Shown here: positions 30,804-38,135 of the stretch, piece after piece
Numbering within the stretch: position 1 is the stretch's first letter
How the letters are laid out: the number at the start of each line of letters is the position of its first letter
DNA from: Lentisphaerae bacterium RIFOXYA12_64_32
GTDB lineage: Bacteria > Verrucomicrobiota > Lentisphaeria > Oligosphaerales > YB12-FULL-65-16
Direction of reading: 5' to 3'
DNA: 38,182 nt
Assembly (NCBI GenBank): GCA_001803235.1
Contig: MHBL01000364.1
Coordinates: forward strand, 1-38,182
Notes under the pieces: generated by a model
What the model saw: only the letters and a program-made list of their open reading frames with translations
Told to the model about the DNA's origin: nothing
Database searches by the model: none
Made by a program: the position numbers and the translations under genes

Positions 30804-32246
30804 ATGTTGCCGACGCGTGACAGTTACATGAGTGAGATGATCCGCTCCGAACTTGCGGATGCGGTGGGCGACGAGCACGTGCTCGTCGACGAAGCGGAGA
30901 AGTTGGGCCACTCGGTCGACTACTACTGGATGGCCGAGATGTGGCACGACCGCGGCATGCGCAATCCGACGCCCGACTTCGTGGTGCGGCCGGGCACGAC
31001 GGAGGAGGTCGCGAAGGTGTTGCGGATTGCCAACACCTACAAGATCCCGGTGACACCGTGGGGTGGCGGGTCCGGGTCGCAGGGCGGCGCGCTGCCGATC
31101 TACAATGGCATCATCCTCGACGTGAAGCGGCTGAACCGGATCATCGAGGTCGACCCGGTCAGCATGACGGTCAAGGTCGAGAGCGGCATCAACACGCAGC
31201 ACCTGGAGTGGGCGCTGGAGAAACAGGGCTACTCGACCATGCACTACCCGGCGTCGATCGCCTGCGCGACGCTGGGCGGCTTCCTGGCGCACCGCGGCAC
31301 GGGCGTGCTGTCGACCAAGTACGGCAAGATCGAGGACATGGTCATGTCGCTGGAGGTCGTGCTGCCGACCGGCGAGATCATCAAGACGCTGCCGGTGCCG
31401 CGGCACGCGTCCGGGCCCGACCTGACGCAGATGTTTCTGGGCAGTGAAGGCACGCTCGGGGTGATGACGCAGGCGACACTGAAGATTCACCCGATTCCGG
31501 AGTGCCGCAAGTTCCACGCATTTCTGTTCAAGGACATGACGACGGCAATGGCGGCTGGTCGCGGGATCATGCTGAGCCGGCTGCGGCCGTGCGTGGTGCG
31601 GCTCTACGACGAGCCGGAGACGAAGCGGCTGATCAAGCGTGTGCTGGGCATTGACAAGGCGGGCGCGTACCTGGTGTTCGGGTTCGACGGCCCGCGCGAG
31701 ATGGTGGACTTTGAACTGGCGCGCGCCTGCGCCATCTGCCGCGAGGGGAATCCGGAGGACCTGGGCACCGAGTTGGGCGAGTTGTGGTGGCAGCACCGCT
31801 ACAAGTTCTTTTACCCGCCGTTCATGTTCCACCTGCCGCAGGCGTTCGGCACGCTTGACACGGTGGCGACGTTCGCGAACATCGAGAAGGTCTACTGGGC
31901 CATGAAGAACACGGTCGAGCAGAACTTCACGGGCGTGGCGTACATCGGCCACTTCTCGCACTGGTACGAGTGGGGCTGCATGCTCTACGCGCGGTTCATC
32001 ATGGACGAGCCGCCGCAGGACCCGCGCGAGGCGGCGCGGCTCTACAACAAGATCTGGGACCAGGCGATCCGCGCCGCCATCCGCGAGGGCGGCGTGATCA
32101 ACGAGCACCACGGCGTCGGGCTGAAGCTCGGGCGGTTGATGAAAGACCTGTACGGCCCGGCGTTCGTCGTGCTGCAGGGCATCAAGAAGACGTTGGATCC
32201 GAACAACATTATGAACCCCGGCAAGATGGGTTTCGAGGGAGTGTGA
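30804..32246 (+). CDS. FAD-linked oxidase, GlcD-like (glycolate/lactate-type) subunit
   Basis: GGAAGGAG with a 9-nt spacer precedes ATG 30804. The 480-residue protein has a PCMH-type FAD domain: PDFVVRPGTTEEVAKVLRIA, the flavin loop PWGGGSGSQGG (85-95), CATLGGFLAHRGTG and LGSEGTLGVMTQATLKI. The C-terminal substrate domain ends with NEHHGVGLKLGR and LDPNNIMNPGK. Such enzymes oxidise 2-hydroxy acids (glycolate, D-lactate and relatives) to 2-keto acids and pass electrons to an Fe-S partner. The next gene, 5 nt downstream, is such a partner. In the locus it may oxidise the C2 or C3 product of aldol cleavage. Confidence 0.88.
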   Translation: MLPTRDSYMSEMIRSELADAVGDEHVLVDEAEKLGHSVDYYWMAEMWHDRGMRNPTPDFVVRPGTTEEVAKVLRIANTYKIPVTPWGGGSGSQGGALPIYNGIILDVKRLNRIIEVDPVSMTVKVESGINTQHLEWALEKQGYSTMHYPASIACATLGGFLAHRGTGVLSTKYGKIEDMVMSLEVVLPTGEIIKTLPVPRHASGPDLTQMFLGSEGTLGVMTQATLKIHPIPECRKFHAFLFKDMTTAMAAGRGIMLSRLRPCVVRLYDEPETKRLIKRVLGIDKAGAYLVFGFDGPREMVDFELARACAICREGNPEDLGTELGELWWQHRYKFFYPPFMFHLPQAFGTLDTVATFANIEKVYWAMKNTVEQNFTGVAYIGHFSHWYEWGCMLYARFIMDEPPQDPREAARLYNKIWDQAIRAAIREGGVINEHHGVGLKLGRLMKDLYGPAFVVLQGIKKTLDPNNIMNPGKMGFEGV

Positions 32247-32251
32247 TTGCG

Positions 32252-33352
32252 ATGCGCAGCGAAACTCTTACAAATGTCATTGAGGCGTGCCGTTTCTGTT
32301 TCATGTGCCGACACCTGGCCACGGTCGGGAACGTGACCTTCCGCGAATCGGACACGCCGCGCGGCACGGCGCTGATCCTCGACAAGGTGCGCCGCGATCC
32401 GGCGCTGCTGCAGTGTGCGGACTACGTGGAGTGTCTGTACCGCAACGCGCTGAGCGGTGCTTGTCGAAAGCACTGCGTGAGCAGCTACGACGAAGTCGGA
32501 CTCGTGCTGGCCGCACGCGAGGACATCGTGGCGGTGGGTGCGGCGCCGAAGGCCGTCGCGGTTTTGGCTGAAACGCTTGAGCGCACCGGCAATCCGTTCG
32601 GCGCGGCGGCACGAACCGGCGCAAAGCGCCGTGCCGCGACCACCGCGGACGTGCTGTACTTCGTCGATCCGTACGCCGCGCACAAGCAGCCCGAGATCGC
32701 GGCCGCGTTCCTGGCGGCGGCGAAAGCGCTCGGGGTCAAGGTGCTGCCCGTCGAGGGTGTCGACGCCGGCAAGGCGCTGCTCGTTCTTGGGTACCGTGAC
32801 CAGGCGGCCAAGGCCGCGAAGCGGGTACGGAAGCTCGTGGCCGAGTCCGGGTGCAAGACGGTCGTCACGTCATGCCCGGCGTGTTTCGATGCGTTCAAGA
32901 ACGACTATCCGCGGCTCGGTGCGGGGTTCGGTGCGAAGGTCGCGATCGAGCACAGTGGCGCTTTCTTGCTCAAGGTCCTGGAGGCGAAGAAGCCGAAGAT
33001 CTCGAAGCGTGGCAAGGCGAAGGTGTTCTATCTGGACAGCGACTTCCTGCGCAACTATAATGGCATCGTCGACGAACCCCGTGCCCTGCTGCGTGCGCTC
33101 GGCCTCGCGCTGCTGCCGTTCGGTACGAATCCCGAGGAGTCCTGTGCCTGCGGCGAGGGCGCGGTGGTGTCTGACGTGCTGCACCCGGGGGTGGTCAGCC
33201 TGCTCCGCGCCCGGGTCGAGGAGCTGGCTGATGATCCCGCGCACGACACGCTGGTGGTCGCCAGTCCGTACACGAAGCATGTCCTGGTGTCCGGCGTGCG
33301 GCCGCTCAAGGTCAAGACGCTCGATGAGGTGGTGGCGGAGCGGATCGGGTGA
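32252..33352 (+). CDS. Fe-S binding heterodisulfide-reductase-type (CCG) subunit, GlcF-like
   Basis: It starts 5 nt after the GlcD-like stop, the only tight junction in the plus-strand locus. ATG 32252 is chosen; a GTG at 32243 overlapping the upstream stop is possible. The 366-residue protein has a Cys-rich N-terminus with C-x2-C-x2-C (13, 16, 19) plus Cys55, 61, 71 and 75, consistent with one or two iron-sulfur clusters. Two CCG-like cysteine segments follow: VVTSCPACFDAF and EESCACGEGAVV. It should carry electrons from the flavin subunit to the quinone pool or another acceptor. An Ala- and Lys-rich stretch in the middle is ordinary for this genome. Confidence 0.8.
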   Translation: MRSETLTNVIEACRFCFMCRHLATVGNVTFRESDTPRGTALILDKVRRDPALLQCADYVECLYRNALSGACRKHCVSSYDEVGLVLAAREDIVAVGAAPKAVAVLAETLERTGNPFGAAARTGAKRRAATTADVLYFVDPYAAHKQPEIAAAFLAAAKALGVKVLPVEGVDAGKALLVLGYRDQAAKAAKRVRKLVAESGCKTVVTSCPACFDAFKNDYPRLGAGFGAKVAIEHSGAFLLKVLEAKKPKISKRGKAKVFYLDSDFLRNYNGIVDEPRALLRALGLALLPFGTNPEESCACGEGAVVSDVLHPGVVSLLRARVEELADDPAHDTLVVASPYTKHVLVSGVRPLKVKTLDEVVAERIG

Positions 33353-33437
33353 GGAGGGGGGCGGGGGATTCAGGTTTCAGCGCGCCCGGGCGGCAAGACC
33401 CCGGGCCGTTCGGTGGGCGGTGGGCGACGTCGCACTC

Positions 33438-33505
33438 GGACCGCCTGAAGGCGGGACTACGAACCTGGGAGGCGCGAGGCTTGTAGTCCCGCCTTCAGGC
33501 GGTCC
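33438..33505. repeat. Second inverted pair of REP-like hairpin elements
   Basis: The copy with core CCGCCTGAAGGCGGG at 33438-33460 and its exact inverted partner at 33483-33505 are separated by 22 bp. This is the same arrangement as at 19696-19767, but with a shorter spacer. It lies in the 256-bp gap between the Fe-S and LVIVD genes. Confidence 0.75.
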
Positions 33506-33608
33506 GGATTGCGCGGCCGTGGGGATGGTGTCAGGCCCCGTCCTGCCTCACAGCCGGCGGAGCGGGGCTGTGGCGCCACTGCGAACGGATGAGGATGGAG
33601 TGAGAACA

Positions 33609-35675
33609 ATGGCGATTTGGTGTCAAGCACTTCGACGTCTGTGGGCTTTGGTTCTGGCGGGAGGCGTGTTTATGAACATGGCGGTTTTTGCGGGTGAGGG
33701 CGATGCGGGCGCGACCGGACACCCGGAGGCGCAGTACGGGAAACGGCTGGAGATTGTCGGGGGGCTTGGCGTCGGGCCGTGCATGGATGTCGCGGTGTCG
33801 GGGAACTGGCTGTACGCGATCGGCCACGGCGAACTGCGCGTGGCGGACATTTCCGTTCCGGCGTCCCCGAAGGTTGTCGGCCGCCTTGCCAACCTGGGGA
33901 ACACACGGCAGGTCGAGGTCAGAGATGGCGTCGCCTACATCACTGCCAGGGAAGACGGGATGTTCCTGGTTGACGTCTCGACGCCTGCGAGTCCCGCCAT
34001 CCTCAGTCACTACGACAGCATCGAGCTGGCGACTGGGATCGCGCTGTCCGGGCCGGTCGCGTTCGTGGCGTGCCGGACGTTCGGCGTCGAGCTGGTGGAC
34101 GTCAGCGACCCGCGGCGGCCGCGGCACCTGAGCACCGTCCGCACCGGCGAGGCGCAGTCCGTGGTGGCGCGGGACGGGGTCCTCTACGTCGGTGTGTGGG
34201 GCACGCGCGAACTCGTGATCTGCGACGTGCGGAATCCGCGGCAGCCAACGATCATCGCGCGGGCGCCGCTCGACGGCTATGGCGACGGTGTGGACGTGCG
34301 CGGGCCGTACTGTTACGTCGCCACCGGACACCACTCGCGCGGCCTGAAGAAGCGGGACGACACGACGGACCCGGGGTATGGCGGCGGGCACGGGCTGGAG
34401 ATCTTCGATGTCTCGGATCCCGCCAAGCCTGTTTTCGTGTCCCGCATCAAGACGCCACGGCTCTACTCTCTCGGCATGGACATGTGGGAGGTGACCGTGG
34501 CCGGCAAGTATGCGTTTGTCGCCGACACGTTCAATGGCATGTTCGTGGTGGACGTGTCGGATCCCGGCAAGCCGGCGTTTGTCGCGCACCGGCAGCTCGA
34601 GTTCGTGGAGAAGGAGAAGAAGCACAGCTTTGTGGGCGGACTGGCGCTGGCCAAGGACCACATCTACGTGGCCGGCGGTTACACGGACCTGCACGTCGTC
34701 GCCGCGCCGGGGCTGGCCGTGCCGCTGACAGCGGAACCGGATCGCGCTCCGACCATCCCGCCAGAAGTGCCTGCTGACGACCCGCAATTCCGCGTCTACA
34801 AGCCCGACGGCCAGGTCTACGCCGTGGCGTTCGCGGACGATACGGCCCTGGTCGCGGCCGGCGCAGCCGGACTGCATGTCGTGCAGTTGTCGCCGGAGAT
34901 CAAGATGCTTGCCGAGTATGCCACGGACGGCTTTGCTATGGATGTGAAAGTCCTTGGTGACAAGGTATATGTGGCGGAAGGCAAGGGTGGGATGAGCATC
35001 TGGCGGCGGAAAGGCGATGCGTCCCTGGAGCTCCTGGGCCGGTACGAGGTGAAGGGGCAGTCCATCAAGCAGGTGGTGGTGCCGGCACCGGGCCGGTACG
35101 CATTGCTGCACGTGGGGCCGAGCGCGTTGCACATCGTGGACGTGAGCGATCCGGCGCACCCGAAACTCGCCCTCAAGGATTCGCGGCTGGGGCTGTTGTA
35201 CGGATACCAGATCACCGATGGGCTCCTGGACGGCCGCTACGCAAGCTGCTTCTGGCACGTGACCGGGTTCTACTGGTACGACCTGTACGGTGGGCCGGCG
35301 CCGGTCTACACCGGCGATAACTACGCGCAGCGGATGAGTGGAGAGAACGGGACGGCGTTGATCGGAAAGAACATGCTGGTCACGTATGGCGGCAAGTACT
35401 TCCTGCTGTCACCCAAGGAGACGCGTCCGCCCGAGGCGCTGCCCAAGTTCGGTATCGAAGGGCGCAATCTGGACGGCAAGCCCAGTGTTTTCGGGACGAC
35501 GCTCTACGTCTCGAATCGCTACTGGGGCCGCGTGAGCCGTGTGGACATCTCCAGTCTTGAAGCGCCCAAACTCCTCGACGCCGTCGACCTGGACGGCAAT
35601 CCCGGTGTTGTGCTTGAGCACAACGGCAAGATGATCATCCCCGCCGGGTACCAGGGGCTGCTGGTGGAGAGGTAG
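33609..35675 (+). CDS. Secreted LVIVD-repeat beta-propeller protein
   Basis: GGAG with an 8-nt spacer precedes ATG 33609. The 688-residue protein has a signal peptide ending near VFA-GEG (about residue 29). It then has a string of LVIVD-type repeats: LRVADISVPASPKVVGRL, MFLVDVSTPASPAILSHY, VELVDVSDPRRPRHLSTV, LVICDVRNPRQPTIIARA, LEIFDVSDPAKPVFVSRI and more up to LHIVDVSDPAHPKLAL. They should form one or two beta-propellers in the periplasm or outside the cell. LVIVD proteins have no agreed function; binding of protein or glycan surfaces is likely. Its place after the oxidase pair does not reveal a direct pathway role. The larger upstream frame is an artefact of another frame through the Fe-S gene. 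Confidence 0.85.
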   Translation: MAIWCQALRRLWALVLAGGVFMNMAVFAGEGDAGATGHPEAQYGKRLEIVGGLGVGPCMDVAVSGNWLYAIGHGELRVADISVPASPKVVGRLANLGNTRQVEVRDGVAYITAREDGMFLVDVSTPASPAILSHYDSIELATGIALSGPVAFVACRTFGVELVDVSDPRRPRHLSTVRTGEAQSVVARDGVLYVGVWGTRELVICDVRNPRQPTIIARAPLDGYGDGVDVRGPYCYVATGHHSRGLKKRDDTTDPGYGGGHGLEIFDVSDPAKPVFVSRIKTPRLYSLGMDMWEVTVAGKYAFVADTFNGMFVVDVSDPGKPAFVAHRQLEFVEKEKKHSFVGGLALAKDHIYVAGGYTDLHVVAAPGLAVPLTAEPDRAPTIPPEVPADDPQFRVYKPDGQVYAVAFADDTALVAAGAAGLHVVQLSPEIKMLAEYATDGFAMDVKVLGDKVYVAEGKGGMSIWRRKGDASLELLGRYEVKGQSIKQVVVPAPGRYALLHVGPSALHIVDVSDPAHPKLALKDSRLGLLYGYQITDGLLDGRYASCFWHVTGFYWYDLYGGPAPVYTGDNYAQRMSGENGTALIGKNMLVTYGGKYFLLSPKETRPPEALPKFGIEGRNLDGKPSVFGTTLYVSNRYWGRVSRVDISSLEAPKLLDAVDLDGNPGVVLEHNGKMIIPAGYQGLLVER

Positions 35676-35706
35676 CAGGACCTGAGCCAAGGGTTGCGTG
35701 TTGATT

Positions 35707-35982
35707 GGAGCGCCCGCGTCTCGCGGGCTGAGGCGCGTCGGTGCGGGGTGTCGGCGCGTGTGGCGGATCACGCCGGTTGCCTCGCAGTGGCCTTCCTGGA
35801 GCGCCCGCGTTTCGCGGGCGCAGTGCGTTGCCAGAACGCACGATCCGCCGGCGAGACAGGCACGGTAGGCCGCGGGCATTCCTGGACAGCCTGGCTCGCG
35901 GCAGACCGCCACGCCACGGAAGGCAGCCCGCGAGACGCGGGCGCTCCAGGGAACGACTCTTGGTGCGCTGGCGTCTCGCGGG
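35707..35982. repeat. Palindromic repeat family with core GCCCGCGTCTCGCGGGC
   Basis: Copies are at 35707-35728, 35798-35821 (TTT instead of TCT in the loop) and, inverted, 35926-35947. A partial copy is at 35971-35982. Each is an imperfect GCCCGCG/CGCGGGC hairpin preceded by GGAGC. They occupy most of the 338-bp gap between the LVIVD and aldolase genes, where I see no gene. Confidence 0.7.
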
Positions 35983-36013
35983 ACCGTCGTCGATCAACCA
36001 TGGAGACTCTGAG

Positions 36014-36838
36014 ATGTCGCTGGTTACGCTGAAAGAGATTCTTCCGGACGCGCGCCGTGCGGGAACGGCCATTGCGGCGTTCAATGTCGCGAACCTCGAG
36101 ACTCTGCGTGCCGTGGTGCTGGCGGCCGAGGCGGAGCAGCGGCCGGTCATTGTGCAGACGTACCACCGACTCCTGGACACAGACGTGTCCGGGCCCATCG
36201 TGGCCGCGGCGCGCTGGCTGGCACAGCGCGCGACCGTGCCGGTGGTGGTGCACCTCGACCACGCCGGCAAGTTCGAGCAGATTCAGCAGGCGGTCGCGCA
36301 AGGCTTCACATCGGCCATGCTCGACGGTTCGGCGTTGCCGTTCGCGGAGAACGTCGCCCTGACGCGGCGCGCGGCGGCGATTGCGAAGTCCGCAGGACTC
36401 TCGATCGAGGGCGAGATCGGGCATGTCGCGTTCGGCGGCGGCGAGTGCGCGCTGACCGACCCGGCGGAAGCTGCGGAGTTCGCAGCTCAGACCGGCGTGG
36501 ACGCGCTGGCCGTGTCGATCGGCACCACGCACGGGTACTACAAGGCCGCGCCCAAGCTGGACATCGAGCGCGCCGTGGTGATCGCGGCGCGCGTTTCGAT
36601 CCCGCTCGTCTTGCACGGCGGGTCCGGGACGCCGGAAGCGGCGATCCGCGATGCGGTCCGCCGCGGTGGCGTGGCCAAGGTCAACATTGCGACCGAGTTC
36701 CAGCACTGCTTCAGCAAGCGCGCCGGCGAGGAGATCGCCAAGGCCGGCGAGAAGTTCGTCGCCGTCGACCTGCTCCTGCGCCCGGTCGTCGAGGACCTCA
36801 CCACGTTCGCCCGCCGCTGGATCCGAATGCTGGCGTGA
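36014..36838 (+). CDS. Class II (zinc) ketose-bisphosphate aldolase family protein
   Basis: GGAG with an 8-nt spacer precedes ATG 36014. The 274-residue protein has Asp82 and His83 in VVHLDHAGK, the EGEIGHVAFGGG loop, His173 in SIGTTHGYYK and His201 in LVLHGGSGTP, i.e. the catalytic Asp and three zinc ligands of the FbaA/KbaY/IolJ group. It cleaves a ketose (bis)phosphate to dihydroxyacetone phosphate and an aldehyde. Its size is that of KbaY- and IolJ-type enzymes. It would act on the product of a locus kinase, and the aldehyde released could be reduced or oxidised before the GlcD/GlcF-like step. It is the last gene of the locus. Confidence 0.88.
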   Translation: MSLVTLKEILPDARRAGTAIAAFNVANLETLRAVVLAAEAEQRPVIVQTYHRLLDTDVSGPIVAAARWLAQRATVPVVVHLDHAGKFEQIQQAVAQGFTSAMLDGSALPFAENVALTRRAAAIAKSAGLSIEGEIGHVAFGGGECALTDPAEAAEFAAQTGVDALAVSIGTTHGYYKAAPKLDIERAVVIAARVSIPLVLHGGSGTPEAAIRDAVRRGGVAKVNIATEFQHCFSKRAGEEIAKAGEKFVAVDLLLRPVVEDLTTFARRWIRMLA

Positions 36839-36867
36839 GGGACGCCAGTTCGCGAGCCGGCTGATAA

Positions 36868-36894
36868 CCGCAGAGAACGCAGAGAAAAGCAGAG
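36868..36894. repeat. Tandem 9-bp repeat (CGCAGAGAA-like x3)
   Basis: Three degenerate 9-bp units of the type CGCAGAGAA follow the aldolase stop codon. It is one more example of the short tandem arrays found in the gaps of this region. Confidence 0.55.
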
Positions 36895-36959
36895 GCAGGA
36901 AGTGGCAACTGGACTCTGCGGTAGGGCCACCGCAAGTGCCCGTCCCCGTTCGCCGCTTC

Positions 36960-36991
36960 CCGTATGGGAGAGTCCGCGGTATAGTAGCCGC
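36960..36991 (+). promoter_or_regulatory. Promoter of the nucleotidyltransferase module, possibly leaderless
   Basis: TTCCCG at about 36957-36962, a 17-bp spacer and TATAGT at about 36980-36985 lie 6 bp before ATG 36992. The initiation site would nearly coincide with the ATG, and no ribosome site is visible, so a leaderless mRNA is likely. The toxin-antitoxin pair at 16776 has the same TATAGT-to-ATG closeness. Confidence 0.45.
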
Positions 36992-37189
36992 ATGGACAGA
37001 GACGACACTAAACCCCGTTCCACGGAGTCCTTGCCCGCCTTCAGTGAGGATGGGGTCGATCTCACGCTCATACGCTGGATGCTCTCATTGACTGTAGACG
37101 AGCGTCTGCAGTTGCTTGAAGACCACGCGGCTTTTGCCTGGGACCTGCGCAATGCCAACCCGTCACTTCAGGTACCGCGAAATCCTTGA
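36992..37189 (+). CDS. Small partner protein of the nucleotidyltransferase (65 aa)
   Basis: The product contains DGVDLTLIRWMLSLTVDERL and then QLLEDHAAFAWDLRNANPSL, a helical, charged small protein of a type I remember next to nucleotidyltransferases. Its last 38 nt overlap the next gene, so translation is coupled. It could be the antitoxin-like or regulatory partner. No DNA-binding motif is recognised. It corresponds by position and by its LTxxERL motif to the decayed ORF at 6828-7055. Confidence 0.65.
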   Translation: MDRDDTKPRSTESLPAFSEDGVDLTLIRWMLSLTVDERLQLLEDHAAFAWDLRNANPSLQVPRNP

Positions 37190-37652
37190 GACGCTCGACC
37201 GTTTCGCGGTTGAGTATATCGTCGTCGGCGGTGTTTGTGCCGTGGCGCACGGGGCGCCGATCACGACCTTTGACCTCGATCTTGTGCACTTGCGCACGGC
37301 TGAGAACATTGACCGTACTCTGGCGGCATTGACGGAACTCGAAGCCTGCCACCGCGAGCCGGGTGATCGCCGACTTGCCCCTCAGCGCTGGGCACTGGAA
37401 GGCGCGGCTCCGGCGTTGTTCACAACCAAGCACGGGTCGTTGGACTTCATTGGCGAACTGTCGGGGCGAGGATACGAAGAGCTGCTGGCGCACACCGTCG
37501 AGCTCGTGCTCGGTGCGGATCTCCGGATTCGTATTTTGAACCTGGAAACACTGATCGAGGTGAAGGCGAGCGCCGGACGACCGAAGGACCTGGCCGTCCT
37601 GCCAATCCTGCGGCAGACGCTCGTGGAGAACCGTCGACAACGCGGCGATTGA
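37152..37652 (+). CDS. Nucleotidyltransferase-fold protein
   Basis: The ATG at 37152 lies inside the preceding gene (38-nt overlap). The 166-residue protein has the nucleotidyltransferase core EYIVVGGVCAVAHGAPITTF followed by DLDLVHLRT: the GG pair at 26-27 and the metal-binding Asp41 and Asp43. The C-terminal helix bundle (LNLETLIEVKASAGRPKDLA) is typical of AbiEii/DUF6036-like stand-alone nucleotidyltransferases. These may transfer a nucleotide to a tRNA or protein, and some act as toxins. The substrate here is unknown. It looks intact, unlike its counterpart at 6661-6883. Confidence 0.75.
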   Translation: MPTRHFRYREILETLDRFAVEYIVVGGVCAVAHGAPITTFDLDLVHLRTAENIDRTLAALTELEACHREPGDRRLAPQRWALEGAAPALFTTKHGSLDFIGELSGRGYEELLAHTVELVLGADLRIRILNLETLIEVKASAGRPKDLAVLPILRQTLVENRRQRGD

Positions 37653-37737
37653 CACGTCGCTTGCTTTTCTGTGATCGCTTTTTGGACAAGACGTGGACTG
37701 GCAGGATCCCCGGGCCCTGTCGGAGGAAGCTGCCTCG

Positions 37738-37950
37738 ATGACCTACTACGAGAAACTGGTTGACCGGATGGCCTGCGCCATGCAGGAGCACCCGCGCAGT
37801 ACCATCGCGATGGACGCCGAGACGTTCGCCGTGATGGCGACAGGGAAGTCTACCGAGACGGTGGCGCGCCGGATCGAGAAGTCCATCCGCGCCGGCCGGA
37901 CGCCGGTCGTGTTCCGCCGGCCGAAGAAGAGTGAAACCTGGATACTGTGA
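37738..37950 (+). CDS. DUF5678-like small protein (70 aa)
   Basis: ATG 37738 is preferred because GGAGGAAG lies 8 nt upstream; a GTG at 37693 would add 15 residues. The product has a helical opening (MTYYEKLVDRMACAMQEHPR), a strand STIAMDAETFAVMATGKSTE and an amphipathic helix, ending PVVFRRPKKSETWIL. This is the compact alpha/beta pattern of DUF5678, found beside aspartyl-protease-like genes in many bacteria. Its stop codon overlaps the ATG of the next ORF (TGATG). Its function is not known. Confidence 0.55.
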   Translation: MTYYEKLVDRMACAMQEHPRSTIAMDAETFAVMATGKSTETVARRIEKSIRAGRTPVVFRRPKKSETWIL

Positions 37951-38130
37951 TGGCGAAGATACTTGTCTATCCGAGCTTGGGTGAAGCCCCGGTTGTCTTG
38001 GTACACCTCGTCTCGCCGCACACGCATAGGCGCAGTCTGGTTCAGAGATGATTGCCGCAGGTGCGGAACGAACCTGTCTTCGCGCCAAGTTCGATGCTTT
38101 CCTGGGGCATGGCAACCACGCGGGTAATGC
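37950..38130 (+). pseudogene. Frameshifted retroviral-type aspartyl protease-like gene, cut at its 3' end
   Basis: From ATG 37950 the frame reads MAKILVYPSLGEAPVVLVHL then VSPHTHRRSLVQR and stops at 38047-38049. In a shifted frame the text continues MIAAGAERTCLRAKFDAFLG, which resembles the family's active-site segment (usually L-I-D-T-G-A followed by T-C-L). The catalytic Asp-Thr pair appears as Ala-Ala here. With a frameshift near 38040 and an altered active site the gene is probably dead. The reading is lost at about 38124, where a word shared with the MITE ends begins. Confidence 0.4.
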
Positions 38131-38135
38131 GTCAG
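38124..38135. repeat. Twelve-base match to the MITE terminal repeat
   Basis: GTAATGCGTCAG is identical to bases 2-13 of the 22-bp terminal repeats at 14779 and 14937, and is followed by GC-rich palindromic sequence to the window edge. It may be the edge of a related element or a chance match; only the sequence beyond the window can tell. Confidence 0.3.

Noticed and set aside
32538..33608. N-terminal extension of the LVIVD protein to 1045 residues
   Set aside because: The extra part is Arg/Ser-rich text in another frame of the Fe-S gene. ATG 33609 has a ribosome site and opens a signal peptide.
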